From: Comamonas sp. 26
GTDB lineage: Bacteria > Pseudomonadota > Gammaproteobacteria > Burkholderiales > Burkholderiaceae_C
Assembly: GCF_002754475.1 (NCBI RefSeq)
Contig: NZ_PEFL01000001.1
Span: 2,852,001-2,916,000, forward strand
DNA length: 64,000 bases
Direction: 5' to 3'
Shown here: positions 1 to 10,365 of the stretch, piece after piece
Position numbering within the stretch: the stretch's first letter is position 1
Layout of the letters: each line of letters opens with the position of its first letter
Translations under genes and position numbers: made by a program
Notes under the pieces: generated by a model
Told to the model about the DNA's origin: nothing
Databases searched by the model: none
The model's input: only the letters and a program-made list of their open reading frames with translations

Positions 1-2124
1 ATCGTTTGGAATAAGGATGGCCACATTCATAAAAGATTCTACCCATGGACAATCCAACTAGAGCAACTGGAAGCAGTACAGCGACTAGCCGCTGCCTGTC
101 CCAAGCACATCGTTAAGTTTGAAATTCTTCCAAGCAAAGACGGAGCCTGCGTCACACGCTATAAAGGACAGCCAACAGAAGTCATCAGCGGATCTGTGAC
201 GACGAGTGTGTTGCGAGAGTTCTTGCTAGCCCTGTGGCGGTCCCAAGTTGTTGTAAGCAACATCAGACGTGACAACCTGCGTCTCAGCACCGAAGGGCTG
301 TTGATGTACATTGATATCGGCGCAGATATTGTGCCGCTTAGCGTTTCGCGATTCATGGACTGCGCGGCAAGGGCTTACGCTGTACTGATTCTTGAGTGGT
401 CTGACTTTGAGTTAGCACGCCGACTAACGACACGTCGTGAAGAAGAAGTGCTGGCTGATTTGCCAGGCTTCGAAAGGTTCTACGGCAACCTTATCAACGA
501 GTTGCACCCTTTGGTAGCATCGCCAGCAGTCGCTTCATCCCCAGTCCACACGCACGACGATGTCAGCCTTTTGATTAAGTGCTGTCCGCAGGATGCAGAC
601 AGCTTGAGAGATCAGGTGATGCACATCGTTGGAACACTGGCAGGACAGACACGATTTGAGCGACGGATTCTGACAGTAGACCCATTCGAAGGGCCGTACC
701 TGCGTGAGTTCGGTAAAGGCAATCTCCCTGCCGTGCTCAAAATTGCATATCGCCTGCAAGCTGAGTCTTGGATCGACGAAGTTTGGATTGCGCCGAAGGA
801 CCCGCATAGCGTATCGCAGGTCAATGCTCGGTGGTTCGATTCCGGCACATGTCTCTCGACGCACACTCTCATGGGGGCACCAGTGACATCTCAGGTATGG
901 GCCTTTGATCAGGTGGTCACTCGCTATGTGCTTCAGGTGGACTGTGATGTTCTTGTAGGTCGCCAGGATGCCGAGCATGACTACGTGAGCGACATGCTCA
1001 ATGCGATGAGACCTGATGACGTTTGGTGCGTTGGCTTCAACATTCCAAAGGCCCTGAACGGAAGCCACCCCTACACGGCGCGCGAGGAAGGCTTCGCTCC
1101 TGAGATCCGGTTGGGACTACTTGACCTCAGACGAATTCGATCTCGTAGACCGTTCGTAAACCCAGTTATTGATGGAAAGTTGACGCTAATGTGGCATCGA
1201 GCTCTAGAGCTAGAGCAGAGACAAAGTGGGATGCGAAGCCTGCGCGGGGGAGATAGCCGAAGTTTTTACATTCATCCGATGAACTTCGATAAGCATGACC
1301 CGAGGCTAATATTGGTGCGCGACATGGTTGGGCAGGGGAAATATCCTCTACGTCAAGCGGAGCAGTGGGATTTGGACATATCTTTGGATTGGCATTATCC
1401 AAAACGTGGCGAGGATATCGTGTTCCTGCTCCTTGGGAGAAAAACACCACTATCACTTTTTCAACGATGTATCACATCACTACAAGCACAAACCGACCAA
1501 GAGTTTGGGGTTATCGTCGTCGACGATGCAAGTGAGAGTTGGTTCAGCCAACAAATGCCGTTTGCACTAGGTTCGCTGAAGAATCGCACCACGCTGGTTC
1601 GTCATTCTCAAAGACAGGGCTACCTCGAAAACTTCCGTTTGGCAGTGGAAGAAATCTGTTTAAGGTCAGATACGTTGGTTGTTGTGCTTGATCAAGATGA
1701 TGCGCTCATGAGTCCAAACGTTGTTGAGTCACTGAGGGCGCGTTGGACAGATGGCGCGGACATGATTCATGCACCTATGTTCAGACCAGAAAAGCCTTTG
1801 CGTCGCTACACACCTGACTATACGTCCCCCAGATTGAAAGGCGGAGGCAATGTCTGGGCGCATCTCCGTGCCTTTCGAAAATCTCTGTTCATGGCAGTAC
1901 CTGCTGCGGAATGGGATCTTCCGAATGAATATTTTGATGCGCTCAGCGACTACCTGATGATGGTGCCCATGGCAGAAATGTCGCGGCGACCGATGTGGGT
2001 TGATGAAGGTTATGCTTGTCTTCATCAGCGGATACCCTACTCGACGGAGCGAAAGGTCATGGAGCACGAAGCAAAGCAATGGTTAGCTGCTCGTCAACCT
2101 ATGTTTCAACGCAGGGATACATGA
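1..2124 (+). CDS. Glycosyltransferase with kinase-like N-terminal part (5'-truncated by window edge)
   Basis: The frame is open from base 1, so the true start lies outside the window; at least 707 codons are present. The last third is a family 2 glycosyltransferase domain: VIVVDDASESW is the nucleotide-binding strand and VVVLDQDDAL carries the acidic DxD-type metal site. An earlier segment with LQVDCDVLVGR looks like a second glycosyltransferase-like domain. The first ~130 codons resemble a kinase/aminoglycoside-phosphotransferase fold: IRRDNLRL followed by YIDIGADIVPL mimics the catalytic loop and the D-x-G metal motif, but the usual catalytic Asp position reads Asn. The transferase call is firm. 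The kinase-like part is my inference, and substrate and pathway (probably surface polysaccharide) are unknown. Confidence 0.7.
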   Translation: MVWNKDGHIHKRFYPWTIQLEQLEAVQRLAAACPKHIVKFEILPSKDGACVTRYKGQPTEVISGSVTTSVLREFLLALWRSQVVVSNIRRDNLRLSTEGLLMYIDIGADIVPLSVSRFMDCAARAYAVLILEWSDFELARRLTTRREEEVLADLPGFERFYGNLINELHPLVASPAVASSPVHTHDDVSLLIKCCPQDADSLRDQVMHIVGTLAGQTRFERRILTVDPFEGPYLREFGKGNLPAVLKIAYRLQAESWIDEVWIAPKDPHSVSQVNARWFDSGTCLSTHTLMGAPVTSQVWAFDQVVTRYVLQVDCDVLVGRQDAEHDYVSDMLNAMRPDDVWCVGFNIPKALNGSHPYTAREEGFAPEIRLGLLDLRRIRSRRPFVNPVIDGKLTLMWHRALELEQRQSGMRSLRGGDSRSFYIHPMNFDKHDPRLILVRDMVGQGKYPLRQAEQWDLDISLDWHYPKRGEDIVFLLLGRKTPLSLFQRCITSLQAQTDQEFGVIVVDDASESWFSQQMPFALGSLKNRTTLVRHSQRQGYLENFRLAVEEICLRSDTLVVVLDQDDALMSPNVVESLRARWTDGADMIHAPMFRPEKPLRRYTPDYTSPRLKGGGNVWAHLRAFRKSLFMAVPAAEWDLPNEYFDALSDYLMMVPMAEMSRRPMWVDEGYACLHQRIPYSTERKVMEHEAKQWLAARQPMFQRRDT

Positions 2125-2327
2125 GGTAGGGGATTAATTGGCCTGTGGACATGCCTAACTGCTCTGGATGGGCGCAATGTGGCAATGACCGGTAGCTCAA
2201 CGTAATGAAATGAGCAGCCGCAATCGCTGCAAAGCAGCCACTCAATGAAAAGCGTCTCATCGCTTTTCCTGGTCTCAACCCCTGTTGAAATGCTTTGCAA
2301 GAAGTCCATCTCATCAACGAAAGGACA

Positions 2328-3239
2328 TCACACATCTTCAAAATAGTCCGAGTCAATTCTTTTGACCACGTAGGCTGCTGATGCGGCAACGCCAACATCA
2401 AAGTCCATCATCAGTGCAGCCAACTGTTTGCCATCAATCAGAACCACCTTGGTGTCGATGCGCGATGCATAGTCAATCGCATCCACCGTGTAGTAAGAGG
2501 TCGTGATGAACACCCCCTTTTTAGCTCTCTGACCTTGAAGTGCCCCGACAAACTTTTGGATCTCGGGCCTACCTACTGAGCCCTGCCAGCGTTTAGCCTG
2601 AATGAAGATCGTATCCAGCCCAAGACGATCCTCTTTGATGATCCCGTCGATACCACCATCGCCAGTCTGACCAATTCGCTCACCCGCATCTTTGCGTGAG
2701 CCACCGTAGCCCATCTTGACCAGTAACTCCACAACAAGCTGCTCAAAAAAACTAGGCGAACAAGACAGGATCTTGGCAAGCAGCTCCTGCGCAAGCTGCT
2801 CCCTCAACCCTTGGTATGCCTCCTCAATCGCTTCTTCAGGGGTACTGGATGATTGCGTTGGCTCTGCAACCTTGGATGGCCCGGCACTATCTTTGGAGAA
2901 GTCACGAAACTCTATGAATTCTGGCCACTGCTCCAAATACTTCGAATCGATACGCACTGGCTTGGAGGCCAAGACCTCTTGGCCACGAGCCGTAATCTTG
3001 AAGACGGCTCGCTTGGGAGCCTCAATCAGTCCAGCCTTCTTCAGGTAGGTTCTTGCCCATCCAATCCGATTCTTGAATACGCCTTGCTGACCACTTGGTA
3101 GTAGCTCAGCCCTCTCTGAGGGTGTGAGGCCAAACTGCTTAGCCAGTGCCTCTTCTGTTTCTCGCAACGAATGCTCGCACCCATCAGCCAAGTACGACAA
3201 GAACGGAAGCATGCAGGTTTGATAGTCTGGAATCGCCAT
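2328..3239 (-). CDS. mrr: Mrr-family restriction endonuclease
   Basis: Predicted 303-residue protein. Residues ~1-90 match the Mrr N-terminal winged-helix domain (MAIPDYQTCMLPFLSYLADG start, typical of Mrr). The C-terminal half has the Mrr catalytic PD-(D/E)xK-like core: GYGG near the domain start, GDGGIDGII with the metal-binding Asp, then FIQAKRW giving the QxK pair. Mrr enzymes cleave modified DNA without needing their own methylase. I chose the ATG at 3239 over the longer frame because homologues begin at this motif. No partner methyltransferase is nearby, consistent with a stand-alone type IV system in an accessory region. Confidence 0.9.
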   Translation of the reverse strand: MAIPDYQTCMLPFLSYLADGCEHSLRETEEALAKQFGLTPSERAELLPSGQQGVFKNRIGWARTYLKKAGLIEAPKRAVFKITARGQEVLASKPVRIDSKYLEQWPEFIEFRDFSKDSAGPSKVAEPTQSSSTPEEAIEEAYQGLREQLAQELLAKILSCSPSFFEQLVVELLVKMGYGGSRKDAGERIGQTGDGGIDGIIKEDRLGLDTIFIQAKRWQGSVGRPEIQKFVGALQGQRAKKGVFITTSYYTVDAIDYASRIDTKVVLIDGKQLAALMMDFDVGVAASAAYVVKRIDSDYFEDV

Positions 3240-3323
3240 ACGCCAAGCATACCTGCAACAAAAGATTACAAGCTGCAGCACAGAAGCAGACAGTCATGCG
3301 ATATCTGCTTCACATGGGTGCAC

Positions 3324-3665
3324 CTATCCCCAAAAGCACCTGTAGAGATCTTTGTCCACCACATCACAGAATGCCTCAATGGTGGATACAGCAGCTGCAG
3401 GCTCATAGCTGTGCCACTTAAGATCTGCACGCTGCCAGTACAGCTTCCAAACTTGCTGCGTCTTGACCCAGGTAGCTTTGGCAAATGGGCGCTCAATCAC
3501 CTCCCCATCCATGAGCCTCCTTTTCTGCCGCAGTAAAACAGACTGCCCTTCAATCGAAAACATCAGATCTAACTGATCACGCACATATGCAGGTGGTCTA
3601 CGCTTTTCGACAAAACCTGCAACAACTTTGATGATTCTTCGTACTTCAAACTCACTAAAGGCCAT
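3324..3665 (-). CDS. DUF3024 family protein
   Basis: 113-residue protein of the DUF3024 family: FSEFEVRRI at the N-terminus, then RRPPAYVRDQLDL, and a C-terminal block with WKLYWQRADLKWHSYEP. The function of the family is unknown. The start at 3665 follows a clear Shine-Dalgarno (GGGAGG) and removes 29 codons of upstream frame that run into an insertion-sequence relic. The gene stands alone, 84 bases upstream of mrr on the same strand; a shared transcript is possible but not shown. Confidence 0.82.
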   Translation of the reverse strand: MAFSEFEVRRIIKVVAGFVEKRRPPAYVRDQLDLMFSIEGQSVLLRQKRRLMDGEVIERPFAKATWVKTQQVWKLYWQRADLKWHSYEPAAAVSTIEAFCDVVDKDLYRCFWG

Positions 3666-3685
3666 GCCCCCTCCCAAGAGCCATG

Positions 3686-3720
3686 ACCTGACACCTAGCT
3701 GCGATTTATGCAACAACGCC
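3686..3720 (-). mobile_element. Solo insertion-sequence end (relic)
   Basis: Bases 3701-3720 are the exact reverse complement of the left terminus of the IS5-type element at 18216-18235. The match continues inward to ~3686 with two single-base indels. No transposase lies next to it: the DUF3024 gene starts only 21 bases further in. This is one abandoned terminus of the same element, pointing leftwards. Confidence 0.8.
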
Positions 3721-3771
3721 CTGTGGGACTGAACATCAAGGCAGATAGACAAACCCTAGCTATTCTTTCAT

Positions 3772-5382
3772 TTAACGAAGCCGATTTATTCGCTGCAGTT
3801 CTACGGCATTGGCTTGCGACAAAGGCGCTTCGCCGCGCTCGAGACGGAATAGGCGCATTGAGTTGCTCACACTGTTTACTTGACCTCGCAGCGATTGCGC
3901 GGCTGCGGCCAGTTCCTCCACCATCGCAGCGTTTTGTTGGGTGATCGAGTCCATGTGCGCCACAGCAGCGTTGACCTGTGAGATACCGGTTTGCTGCTCT
4001 ATGGCTGCGGTACTAATTTCACCCAGCACAGCACTTACGCGTTGCACCGCTGACAATGCTTCGGCCATGCGCTCGCGCGCTTCGCCTGTAGCGGTGGCGC
4101 CCGATGCCACGCGCTCGGCCGAGTCGCCGATGAGCTGCTTAATATCGCGCGCTGCCTGAGCGGTGCGTGCAGATAGCGTGCGCACCTCCGACGCCACCAC
4201 AGCAAAGCCCCGCCCAGCCCCTCCCGCACGCGCAGCTTCTACGGCTGCGTTCAGCGCAAGAATATTCGTCTGGAAGGCCACGCCCTCGATGAGGTGCACG
4301 ATGTCTTCAATGTGTCGTGACGATTCAGCGATGCCCAGCATGGTCTGGCCCACGGCCTGCACGGCATCGTTGCTGCGTTGTGTGATGCTCGAAGCTTCTT
4401 CTGCAAAACAGGCGCCACGGCTGGCGGCTAGGGCGCTGTTATGCACTGTGCCATTAATCTGCTCCATGGATGCGGCAGTCTGCTCCAGGCTGCTGGCTTG
4501 AGTTTCGGTGCGGGACGACAGGTTGTGGTTGCCGCTGGCGATTTCCTGCACGGCAATCTCCAGGTGCCCTACCTCCTGGCGCACGTCGCTCACCACAGTG
4601 CGCAAGTTCACACTCAGTTGAAACAGTGCGCGCTGAAGATTTCCGACACTGCCGCTGGCACCTGTACGCACTGCGTGCGACAGGTCTCCAGATGCCAGCT
4701 GATTGGCATCGTGCACAAGTTCTTGCAGCGGCGCGATAGCCAGCGAGTGAGTCAGAAAAGACGACACAGCCACTGCCAACAAGGCCGCACTGCCCGTGAC
4801 TAGCCAGGGGACATTCAGCCACGTGAGCAGTAGCGGAAGCATTACAGCTAGCATCAGTACCAGCAGCAGGCGCACAAACGTAGAAGGAGCCAGTAGCCGC
4901 TTCAAGCGGCCACTCAGATTCTGGCGCAGTACGACACCATGGTGTAGCGTATGGACGGCACATCCAGCTTCCGCCTCGGCACGCATGGTGGCATAGAGCC
5001 TTTCTGCGACAAGCACATGTTCGCGCACAGGAAGCGTGCGCACCGACAGGAAACCCGTGATCTGCTCGCCGTCACGCAATGGCGTGATGTTAGCCTGTAC
5101 CCAGTAAAAATCTCCGTTCTTGCGGCGGTTTTTCACGAGGCCCGTCCAAGGAAGGCCTGTCGATATGGTCTGCCACAAATCGCGGAAGGCCTCAGCAGGC
5201 ATGTCAGGGTGGCGGATCAGGTTGTGGGGCTGGCCCAGTAGCTCCTCGTGTGCGAAACCGCTCACGTGAACGAATGCGGGGTTGCAGTAAGTGATACGAC
5301 CTTTGGTATCCGTGACTGAGACCAGAGTGCTTCTCTCTGGAAACGTGAACTCATTGGTTGTGGCGGGCAAATTGATCCGCAT
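3772..5382 (-). CDS. Aer-like methyl-accepting chemotaxis protein with N-terminal PAS
   Basis: 536 residues. The N-terminal PAS domain (~20-120) has [15 protein letters not shown] and NLIRHPDMP, the Aer-type signature of redox/energy-sensing receptors. A short hydrophobic segment follows (~168-210, [17 protein letters not shown]), then HAMP and the cytoplasmic signalling domain with the hairpin tip [20 protein letters not shown]. There is no large periplasmic domain, so it likely senses internal state through PAS, as Aer does with FAD. It probably feeds a CheA/CheW array encoded elsewhere. It is 32 bases downstream of the globin-coupled gene on the same strand, so the two may be co-transcribed. 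Ligand is not determined. Confidence 0.9.
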   Translation of the reverse strand: MRINLPATTNEFTFPERSTLVSVTDTKGRITYCNPAFVHVSGFAHEELLGQPHNLIRHPDMPAEAFRDLWQTISTGLPWTGLVKNRRKNGDFYWVQANITPLRDGEQITGFLSVRTLPVREHVLVAERLYATMRAEAEAGCAVHTLHHGVVLRQNLSGRLKRLLAPSTFVRLLLVLMLAVMLPLLLTWLNVPWLVTGSAALLAVAVSSFLTHSLAIAPLQELVHDANQLASGDLSHAVRTGASGSVGNLQRALFQLSVNLRTVVSDVRQEVGHLEIAVQEIASGNHNLSSRTETQASSLEQTAASMEQINGTVHNSALAASRGACFAEEASSITQRSNDAVQAVGQTMLGIAESSRHIEDIVHLIEGVAFQTNILALNAAVEAARAGGAGRGFAVVASEVRTLSARTAQAARDIKQLIGDSAERVASGATATGEARERMAEALSAVQRVSAVLGEISTAAIEQQTGISQVNAAVAHMDSITQQNAAMVEELAAAAQSLRGQVNSVSNSMRLFRLERGEAPLSQANAVELQRINRLR

Positions 5383-5414
5383 AAGGCATTCTTTTTTATG
5401 GTTTTTTGGAAGGA

Positions 5415-7916
5415 CTAAAGGGGCAGCCAGTCGCGCGCCAACTCGGCTGCTGGAACAGCCTTCGAGAAAAGATAGCCCTGCACTTCATCGCAGTGCAGGT
5501 CGCGCAGTTTTTCGAGTTGGCTTTGTGTTTCCACACCTTCGGCCACCGTCCGTAGCTTCAGCGCATGGGCTAGGCCGATTACCGCTGTCACGATGGCGAG
5601 ACTGCCAGGCTCGCTGAGCATGCCGCGCACGAAAGACATGTCGATCTTGAGCCGAGAAACGGGAAAGCTCTGTAGTCGCGCCAGGGAGGAGTAGCCAGTT
5701 CCGAAATCGTCGATGGATAGCGTGAAGCCCTGTTCCACTAGCTGGGAGGCAACACGCTTAGCCTTGGCTGGGTCATGCATCAGAGCCGATTCAGTAATCT
5801 CCAATTCGATAAATCGTGGGCTCACGTCGTGCGTGCGCATGATCGCCAAGGCACGCTCGGAGAAGGCGTCACTCATCATCTGCGCAGCCGATACGTTGAC
5901 AGCAATCACAGGGGGCTGCGCTATGCCGGCAGAACTCCAGGCACGCCACTGACGAGCTGCTGCGTCCAAACTCCAGTCGCCGAGCGCGATGATGAGGCCG
6001 CGCTCCTCAGCGACGGGGATAAACTCGGCAGGGCTCACCCAGCCCCATTCTTCGTCGTGCCAACGTGCGAGCGCTTCCACGCCGTATAACGCATACGAGT
6101 CTATGGCTATCTTGGGCTGGAAGTGCAATTCCAAGCGTGATTGCGCGAGAGCCTCCTCCAGCTTTGCTCCAAGTGCGATGCGCCGCTGGAGCCGGTGGCC
6201 CATTTGTGCATCGTAGAGTTGGCAATTGCCGCCGCCTTGCGTCTTGACTTGGTACATTGCGATATCGGCACGCTGGAGCAACTCGTCTACGCTGTGACCG
6301 TGCATGGGGTAAAGGGCTACTCCGACGCTTGCCCTTACTTCAAAGCAAAGATCGTCCACCCTCAAGGGGCTTGCCAATGTTGAGCAGAATTCATGGGCCA
6401 AAGCCATAGCATCGTTGCCTTCGGCTAGTGTGCGCACGAACATAAATTCATCGCCACCCAGGCGAGCCACCACACCGTCTCCTCCGAGCGTGCGTTCGCA
6501 CCGCCTTGCCACTTCAGCAAGCAAGTCGTCTCCCACTAAATGGCCCTGAGAGTCATTGATCTCCTTGAAGCGGTCGAGATCAACGAACAGCACCGTGGCC
6601 TGCTGACCTCGTTGGCCTGCGATGTCGAGCAGGCGTTGAGCCAAATCTATGCCGTGAAAGCGATTAGGTAACCCTGTGAGCGCATCAAAGAATGCCAGCT
6701 TCTTCATGCGCTGTTCGGTCCGTTTGCGTTCCGTGATGTCGAGTAGCGTGCCGTAGCCCCGGACCGGCTTGCCGGTCGCGTCACGCTCGATCGTGCCCAG
6801 CGCATCCACCCAGCGGACGCTGGTTCCATCCTGGATGCGCATTTCGAACGCGTAACGGCCGGTGGCAAGCCCTTCTTTCCATTGTGCATCTGCGTATGCG
6901 CGGTCTTCTGCATGCACGCAGCCAAGTAAATCGGCAAATTCGAAAGGCTGGCCTACTGGCCAACCAAGGATACGTGCCGCTTGAGGCGTGAGGGAAGGCT
7001 TGCCGTCAAAGTATGAGAGCCAGGTACCGATGTTGGCCACCTCCTGGGCATTGAGCAAGTCACGATTGAGTTGCTCCTGCTTGCGCAGATCTTCGACGGT
7101 GATCAGCAGCCGTGGCTGCGCGTGGCCGTCGGGCTGTTGCAGAGAGTGGACGGTGATGGAAACCGGGATCGCCAATGCTTGAGCGTGGAAATGCAGTTGC
7201 GACCTTCCCTTGGCATGTTGATGCTGTAGCGCTTGCTTCACCAGTGCAGGTAAGCTGCCTACATCCATAAAGGCCGGTAGCGGGTCTCCTTTCGCTAGCG
7301 CCATTGGTGTTTGGCCTGCGAGTTGTGCGAAGGCCTGGTTGGCAAACACCACATTCAGCTCATCCGTGACCACAAGCGTGCCGTGGGGCAGGTGCGCGAA
7401 AGCTGCGCCGTAGTCTCGAAGTTCGGTGATCAGCGTATCGCGATGTGTGATGTAGCTATCGATAGCCAGCCCGATATCCAGCAAGACCACTTTGATCAAT
7501 GCCTGGATTGCATCATTGCGCTGCTCTGGCGTCAGTCCGGGCAGCCTGGTGATTCGCGGCAGGAGTTCGGTGAGGTAGTGACTGTAGGCGCCCAGATACC
7601 AGCCGGGCGACAGTCCAATACGCGCATGAGCCAAACCCACATGTTGGCGCTCATCTCCATAGGCCTCGTCATAGGTGCCTTTTGTGAGCCTGAGAAAGTA
7701 ACGCATTTGTAGCGTCTTGAGCCTGTGCAGTGCCTCGTCGTCCGGCAGCAGTGCACGCATCTCAGGAAAGGAAAGCAGGTGACGGTAGAAGCCTTCCACG
7801 AAGCCGTGTGCCTGGGTGCCAAGGGCGTCGTGCAGACTGCGCATGGCATGCTCATCCTGAACGGTGAGGCAGAGAAAATCTTTACGGCGTTGGAAAGTTT
7901 GGGAGGTTTCTGTCAA
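5415..7916 (-). CDS. Globin-coupled sensor with PAS, GGDEF and EAL domains
   Basis: 833 residues. The N-terminal ~150 form a protoglobin sensor: [10 protein letters not shown] places the proximal haem-ligand His at ~97, and the flanking helices fit globin-coupled sensors. Two PAS segments follow (second ending [13 protein letters not shown]), then a diguanylate cyclase domain with intact RLGGDEF and an EAL phosphodiesterase domain with YGVEALARW and [10 protein letters not shown]. The protein should link O2, NO or CO binding to c-di-GMP making or breaking; net direction cannot be read. The start is TTG at 7916; an ATG just upstream is out of frame and the next in-frame Met would cut the globin, so the start is moderately uncertain. 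Confidence 0.9.
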   Translation of the reverse strand: MTETSQTFQRRKDFLCLTVQDEHAMRSLHDALGTQAHGFVEGFYRHLLSFPEMRALLPDDEALHRLKTLQMRYFLRLTKGTYDEAYGDERQHVGLAHARIGLSPGWYLGAYSHYLTELLPRITRLPGLTPEQRNDAIQALIKVVLLDIGLAIDSYITHRDTLITELRDYGAAFAHLPHGTLVVTDELNVVFANQAFAQLAGQTPMALAKGDPLPAFMDVGSLPALVKQALQHQHAKGRSQLHFHAQALAIPVSITVHSLQQPDGHAQPRLLITVEDLRKQEQLNRDLLNAQEVANIGTWLSYFDGKPSLTPQAARILGWPVGQPFEFADLLGCVHAEDRAYADAQWKEGLATGRYAFEMRIQDGTSVRWVDALGTIERDATGKPVRGYGTLLDITERKRTEQRMKKLAFFDALTGLPNRFHGIDLAQRLLDIAGQRGQQATVLFVDLDRFKEINDSQGHLVGDDLLAEVARRCERTLGGDGVVARLGGDEFMFVRTLAEGNDAMALAHEFCSTLASPLRVDDLCFEVRASVGVALYPMHGHSVDELLQRADIAMYQVKTQGGGNCQLYDAQMGHRLQRRIALGAKLEEALAQSRLELHFQPKIAIDSYALYGVEALARWHDEEWGWVSPAEFIPVAEERGLIIALGDWSLDAAARQWRAWSSAGIAQPPVIAVNVSAAQMMSDAFSERALAIMRTHDVSPRFIELEITESALMHDPAKAKRVASQLVEQGFTLSIDDFGTGYSSLARLQSFPVSRLKIDMSFVRGMLSEPGSLAIVTAVIGLAHALKLRTVAEGVETQSQLEKLRDLHCDEVQGYLFSKAVPAAELARDWLPL

Positions 7917-8583
7917 GGGTTTTTCTCATTTTCTTTGAAGAAGAACAATGTTATTGGATGCAACTTTCGAGACTCTGACCTGTGGATGCATGCGATTTAA
8001 TGCGCATCAAGTTTTATGCGGTCTACTGCCGCTCAACGGCTAATGCTCAGATCTATTGCTGTTCCTCACCCGTTATGCTTCATCCACTTTGCGGCTCTCG
8101 CGTACAAACGGGAGCTTGAGGTCGTGAACCTACACAGCCTTGGACTTTTTAATGCCATCTAACTGACATAAGTGCTGTCGCCGAATACTCAGTAATGATT
8201 CCGCGCTAATTGAGGGCCGAATTGGGGTAGTTCTGCAAATAGGTTTTGTTTCATCGCCTGACAGCTTGCAGACTTGATGTGTCACAAAGTCACGTCGGCG
8301 TGAAGGGCTGCTCATCTCAAATGTGGCCAGCATCTTTAAAAGCGATCCTATTTAAGGGTGTATGGCTTCATACAGTGCTAGCTGGTCGGTCTCCTGAAAT
8401 AGAGTTGCGCTGAGCAAGATACGTTCTGTGCCTACCTGTGAATCCCAATTCACATCTATGTATTTGCCAGTCGTCTGCTTAGTGCTGTCGTGCCGCACGA
8501 ACAAACTGGCACTGACTTCAGCGGCTTCCAACTGGCTCTACTTTTACAAAGCCTTGCTCTATCGCACCTCCTACCTCTGAGCT
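7917..8583. other. 667-base stretch without a recognised gene
   Basis: Only short out-of-context reading frames occur on either strand, none with a good ribosome site or a recognisable product. It separates the globin-coupled gene from the end of the kinase operon, both on the minus strand, so it should hold the promoter of the former. I see no clear terminator with a T-run and no tRNA-like fold. It may be a decayed gene. Confidence 0.5.
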
Positions 8584-10365
8584 CTAGGAGTTTTCCATCA
8601 TGTCGAGGCGCTCCTTGCGCGCCGGTGATGCGAACAACTGTGGACAGGGAAGGGACAGGGTGAATCGCGCGCCTCCGTGTGGGGAAGGAGATACAACTAG
8701 GGTGCCTCCAAGGAGGCCAGCGAGAGAGCGCGACAACGATAGTCCTAGGCCGGTGCCTCCATATTGGTGGTTGATGCGCGAATGCCCTTGGTGAAATCTT
8801 TCGAAGATTCGCTGGTGCAGCTCCTCGGGAATTCCCGGGCCTGTGTCGGTAACGTGCAATTGCACCTGATGGGCGTTTGGGTTGTGCACTATCTCTAGAC
8901 TCACGCTACCTTGTGGCGTGAACTTGATAGCGTTGGACAGCAGGTTGCTCAGAATCTGTTTGAGCTTGAGCGGGTCCGTGATTAATATGATGGTGGTTAT
9001 CGATGGAGGGGTGAGCAGTTGTAGCGTCAGCTCCTTCGCCATGGCGCTTACGCGAAACAGATCCGTCAGCTCACGTGCCAGCGTGAGTAACTCTACCGAT
9101 TCAAGATGCGTGGGCATGGCGCCGGCCTCGATCTTGGCAAAGTCCAGGACTTCTGTGAGCAATGCATTCAGATGCTCGGCGCCTTGGCGGATCAGGCCTG
9201 ACTGCTCCCGCACCCTCGGGTCACTGCTGCGTAGCTCCATCAATTCGGCAAATCCCCGGATGCTAGTTAGCGGAGTGCGCAACTCATGCGACATGGCTGC
9301 CAGGTATTCGCTCTTGGCCTCATTGGCCCGAAGGGCTTCGGCAGCGCTGTTGGCCAAGGCAGCGTGGCTGCTGGCCATGTGCCTGATCCGGGTCACGGCC
9401 ATGGCGCCAAAGCCCATTACGACCAAGCTCAGCAATACCATCAGCAGTATGACCGTGTTGCGGGCGGCGCGCCATGCGGTGAATGCTTCATCCTGGAAGG
9501 TGCCACTGAGCACGAACAATGGATAGTCGCCGACACGGCTGTAGCCTACGATGCGTGGTATGCCGTCTGATGATGAGGTCAGGGTAGCGCCTGAGACCCC
9601 TTGGTATAACTTATGCATCAGCGTCTCAGGAAGCTGCTGCTGCGTTTCGGTGCTGAGACCGCCAATCACACGCGCGCGGATCGCGCCATCCAGCCCTGCT
9701 AGCACCACGCCACCCTGTTCACCCAGACGCACGCCTTGGTAGACGTCTGCAAAGTGACGCTGATTTAGGGAAGCCACGACGACTCCCAGGGTGCCTCCAT
9801 CGCTGGCAGTGATCTTACGCGACAGCTGGATCGTCCAGACTCCCGATACCTTTCCCTGCACAGGGTGGCTGATGAACAGGCCATCTTGTAGCTTGCTTGA
9901 GGATTTAGGGAATGTGTCTAGTAGGTGTACGCGGATATGCTCCCGGTCTAGTAGGTTGATATGGCGGCTGAGTGAGCCGTCTGGATCTAGGTTGCAGCTC
10001 TGGAAATTGCCGGCCGCGTCCACGAATGAAAGCTGCGTCAAAATGTGTGGAGTCATGCCGGTTTCATTGGCGATACGCACGATTTCTTCGCTGTTAAAAG
10101 CCCCCTCGCTCACATGTTCCTGAAGTCGCAGCATCGCCTGATCGACCGTATCTAGGATGCGCAGTGTGTGCTCCTTCAGCGCCAGCGCCGTATTGGTGTT
10201 CTGGCGCATTTCGGATTCCAGTGTTTCCTGCCATTGCGAGTGCAGCATGGTGGCAACAGTGATCCAACCTCCGAGCAGTACGGTAGCACTGAAGAGGCAG
10301 ACACCGACGACGTACATTAGCGTCTGATTAGTGCGCCAGTGTCGAATGTGAGAAATCAGCTTCAT
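8584..10365 (-). CDS. Membrane sensor histidine kinase with periplasmic Cache-like domain
   Basis: 593 residues. First transmembrane segment at ~17-40, a periplasmic region of ~250 residues with a PDC/Cache-like pattern (FVDAAGNFQSCNLDPDG, GVWTIQLSRKI), and a second membrane segment at ~295-320. HisKA carries the phospho-acceptor in AAMSHELRTPLTS. HATPase motifs are present: N box LLSNAIKF, G1 DTGPGIPEE, F box FERFHQG, G2 GGTGLGLSL. There is no receiver, so phosphotransfer must go to a separate protein; the receiver genes in this block are candidates. The start codon overlaps the upstream kinase stop (ATGA), implying translational coupling. The ligand is unknown. Confidence 0.92.
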   Translation of the reverse strand: MKLISHIRHWRTNQTLMYVVGVCLFSATVLLGGWITVATMLHSQWQETLESEMRQNTNTALALKEHTLRILDTVDQAMLRLQEHVSEGAFNSEEIVRIANETGMTPHILTQLSFVDAAGNFQSCNLDPDGSLSRHINLLDREHIRVHLLDTFPKSSSKLQDGLFISHPVQGKVSGVWTIQLSRKITASDGGTLGVVVASLNQRHFADVYQGVRLGEQGGVVLAGLDGAIRARVIGGLSTETQQQLPETLMHKLYQGVSGATLTSSSDGIPRIVGYSRVGDYPLFVLSGTFQDEAFTAWRAARNTVILLMVLLSLVVMGFGAMAVTRIRHMASSHAALANSAAEALRANEAKSEYLAAMSHELRTPLTSIRGFAELMELRSSDPRVREQSGLIRQGAEHLNALLTEVLDFAKIEAGAMPTHLESVELLTLARELTDLFRVSAMAKELTLQLLTPPSITTIILITDPLKLKQILSNLLSNAIKFTPQGSVSLEIVHNPNAHQVQLHVTDTGPGIPEELHQRIFERFHQGHSRINHQYGGTGLGLSLSRSLAGLLGGTLVVSPSPHGGARFTLSLPCPQLFASPARKERLDMMENS

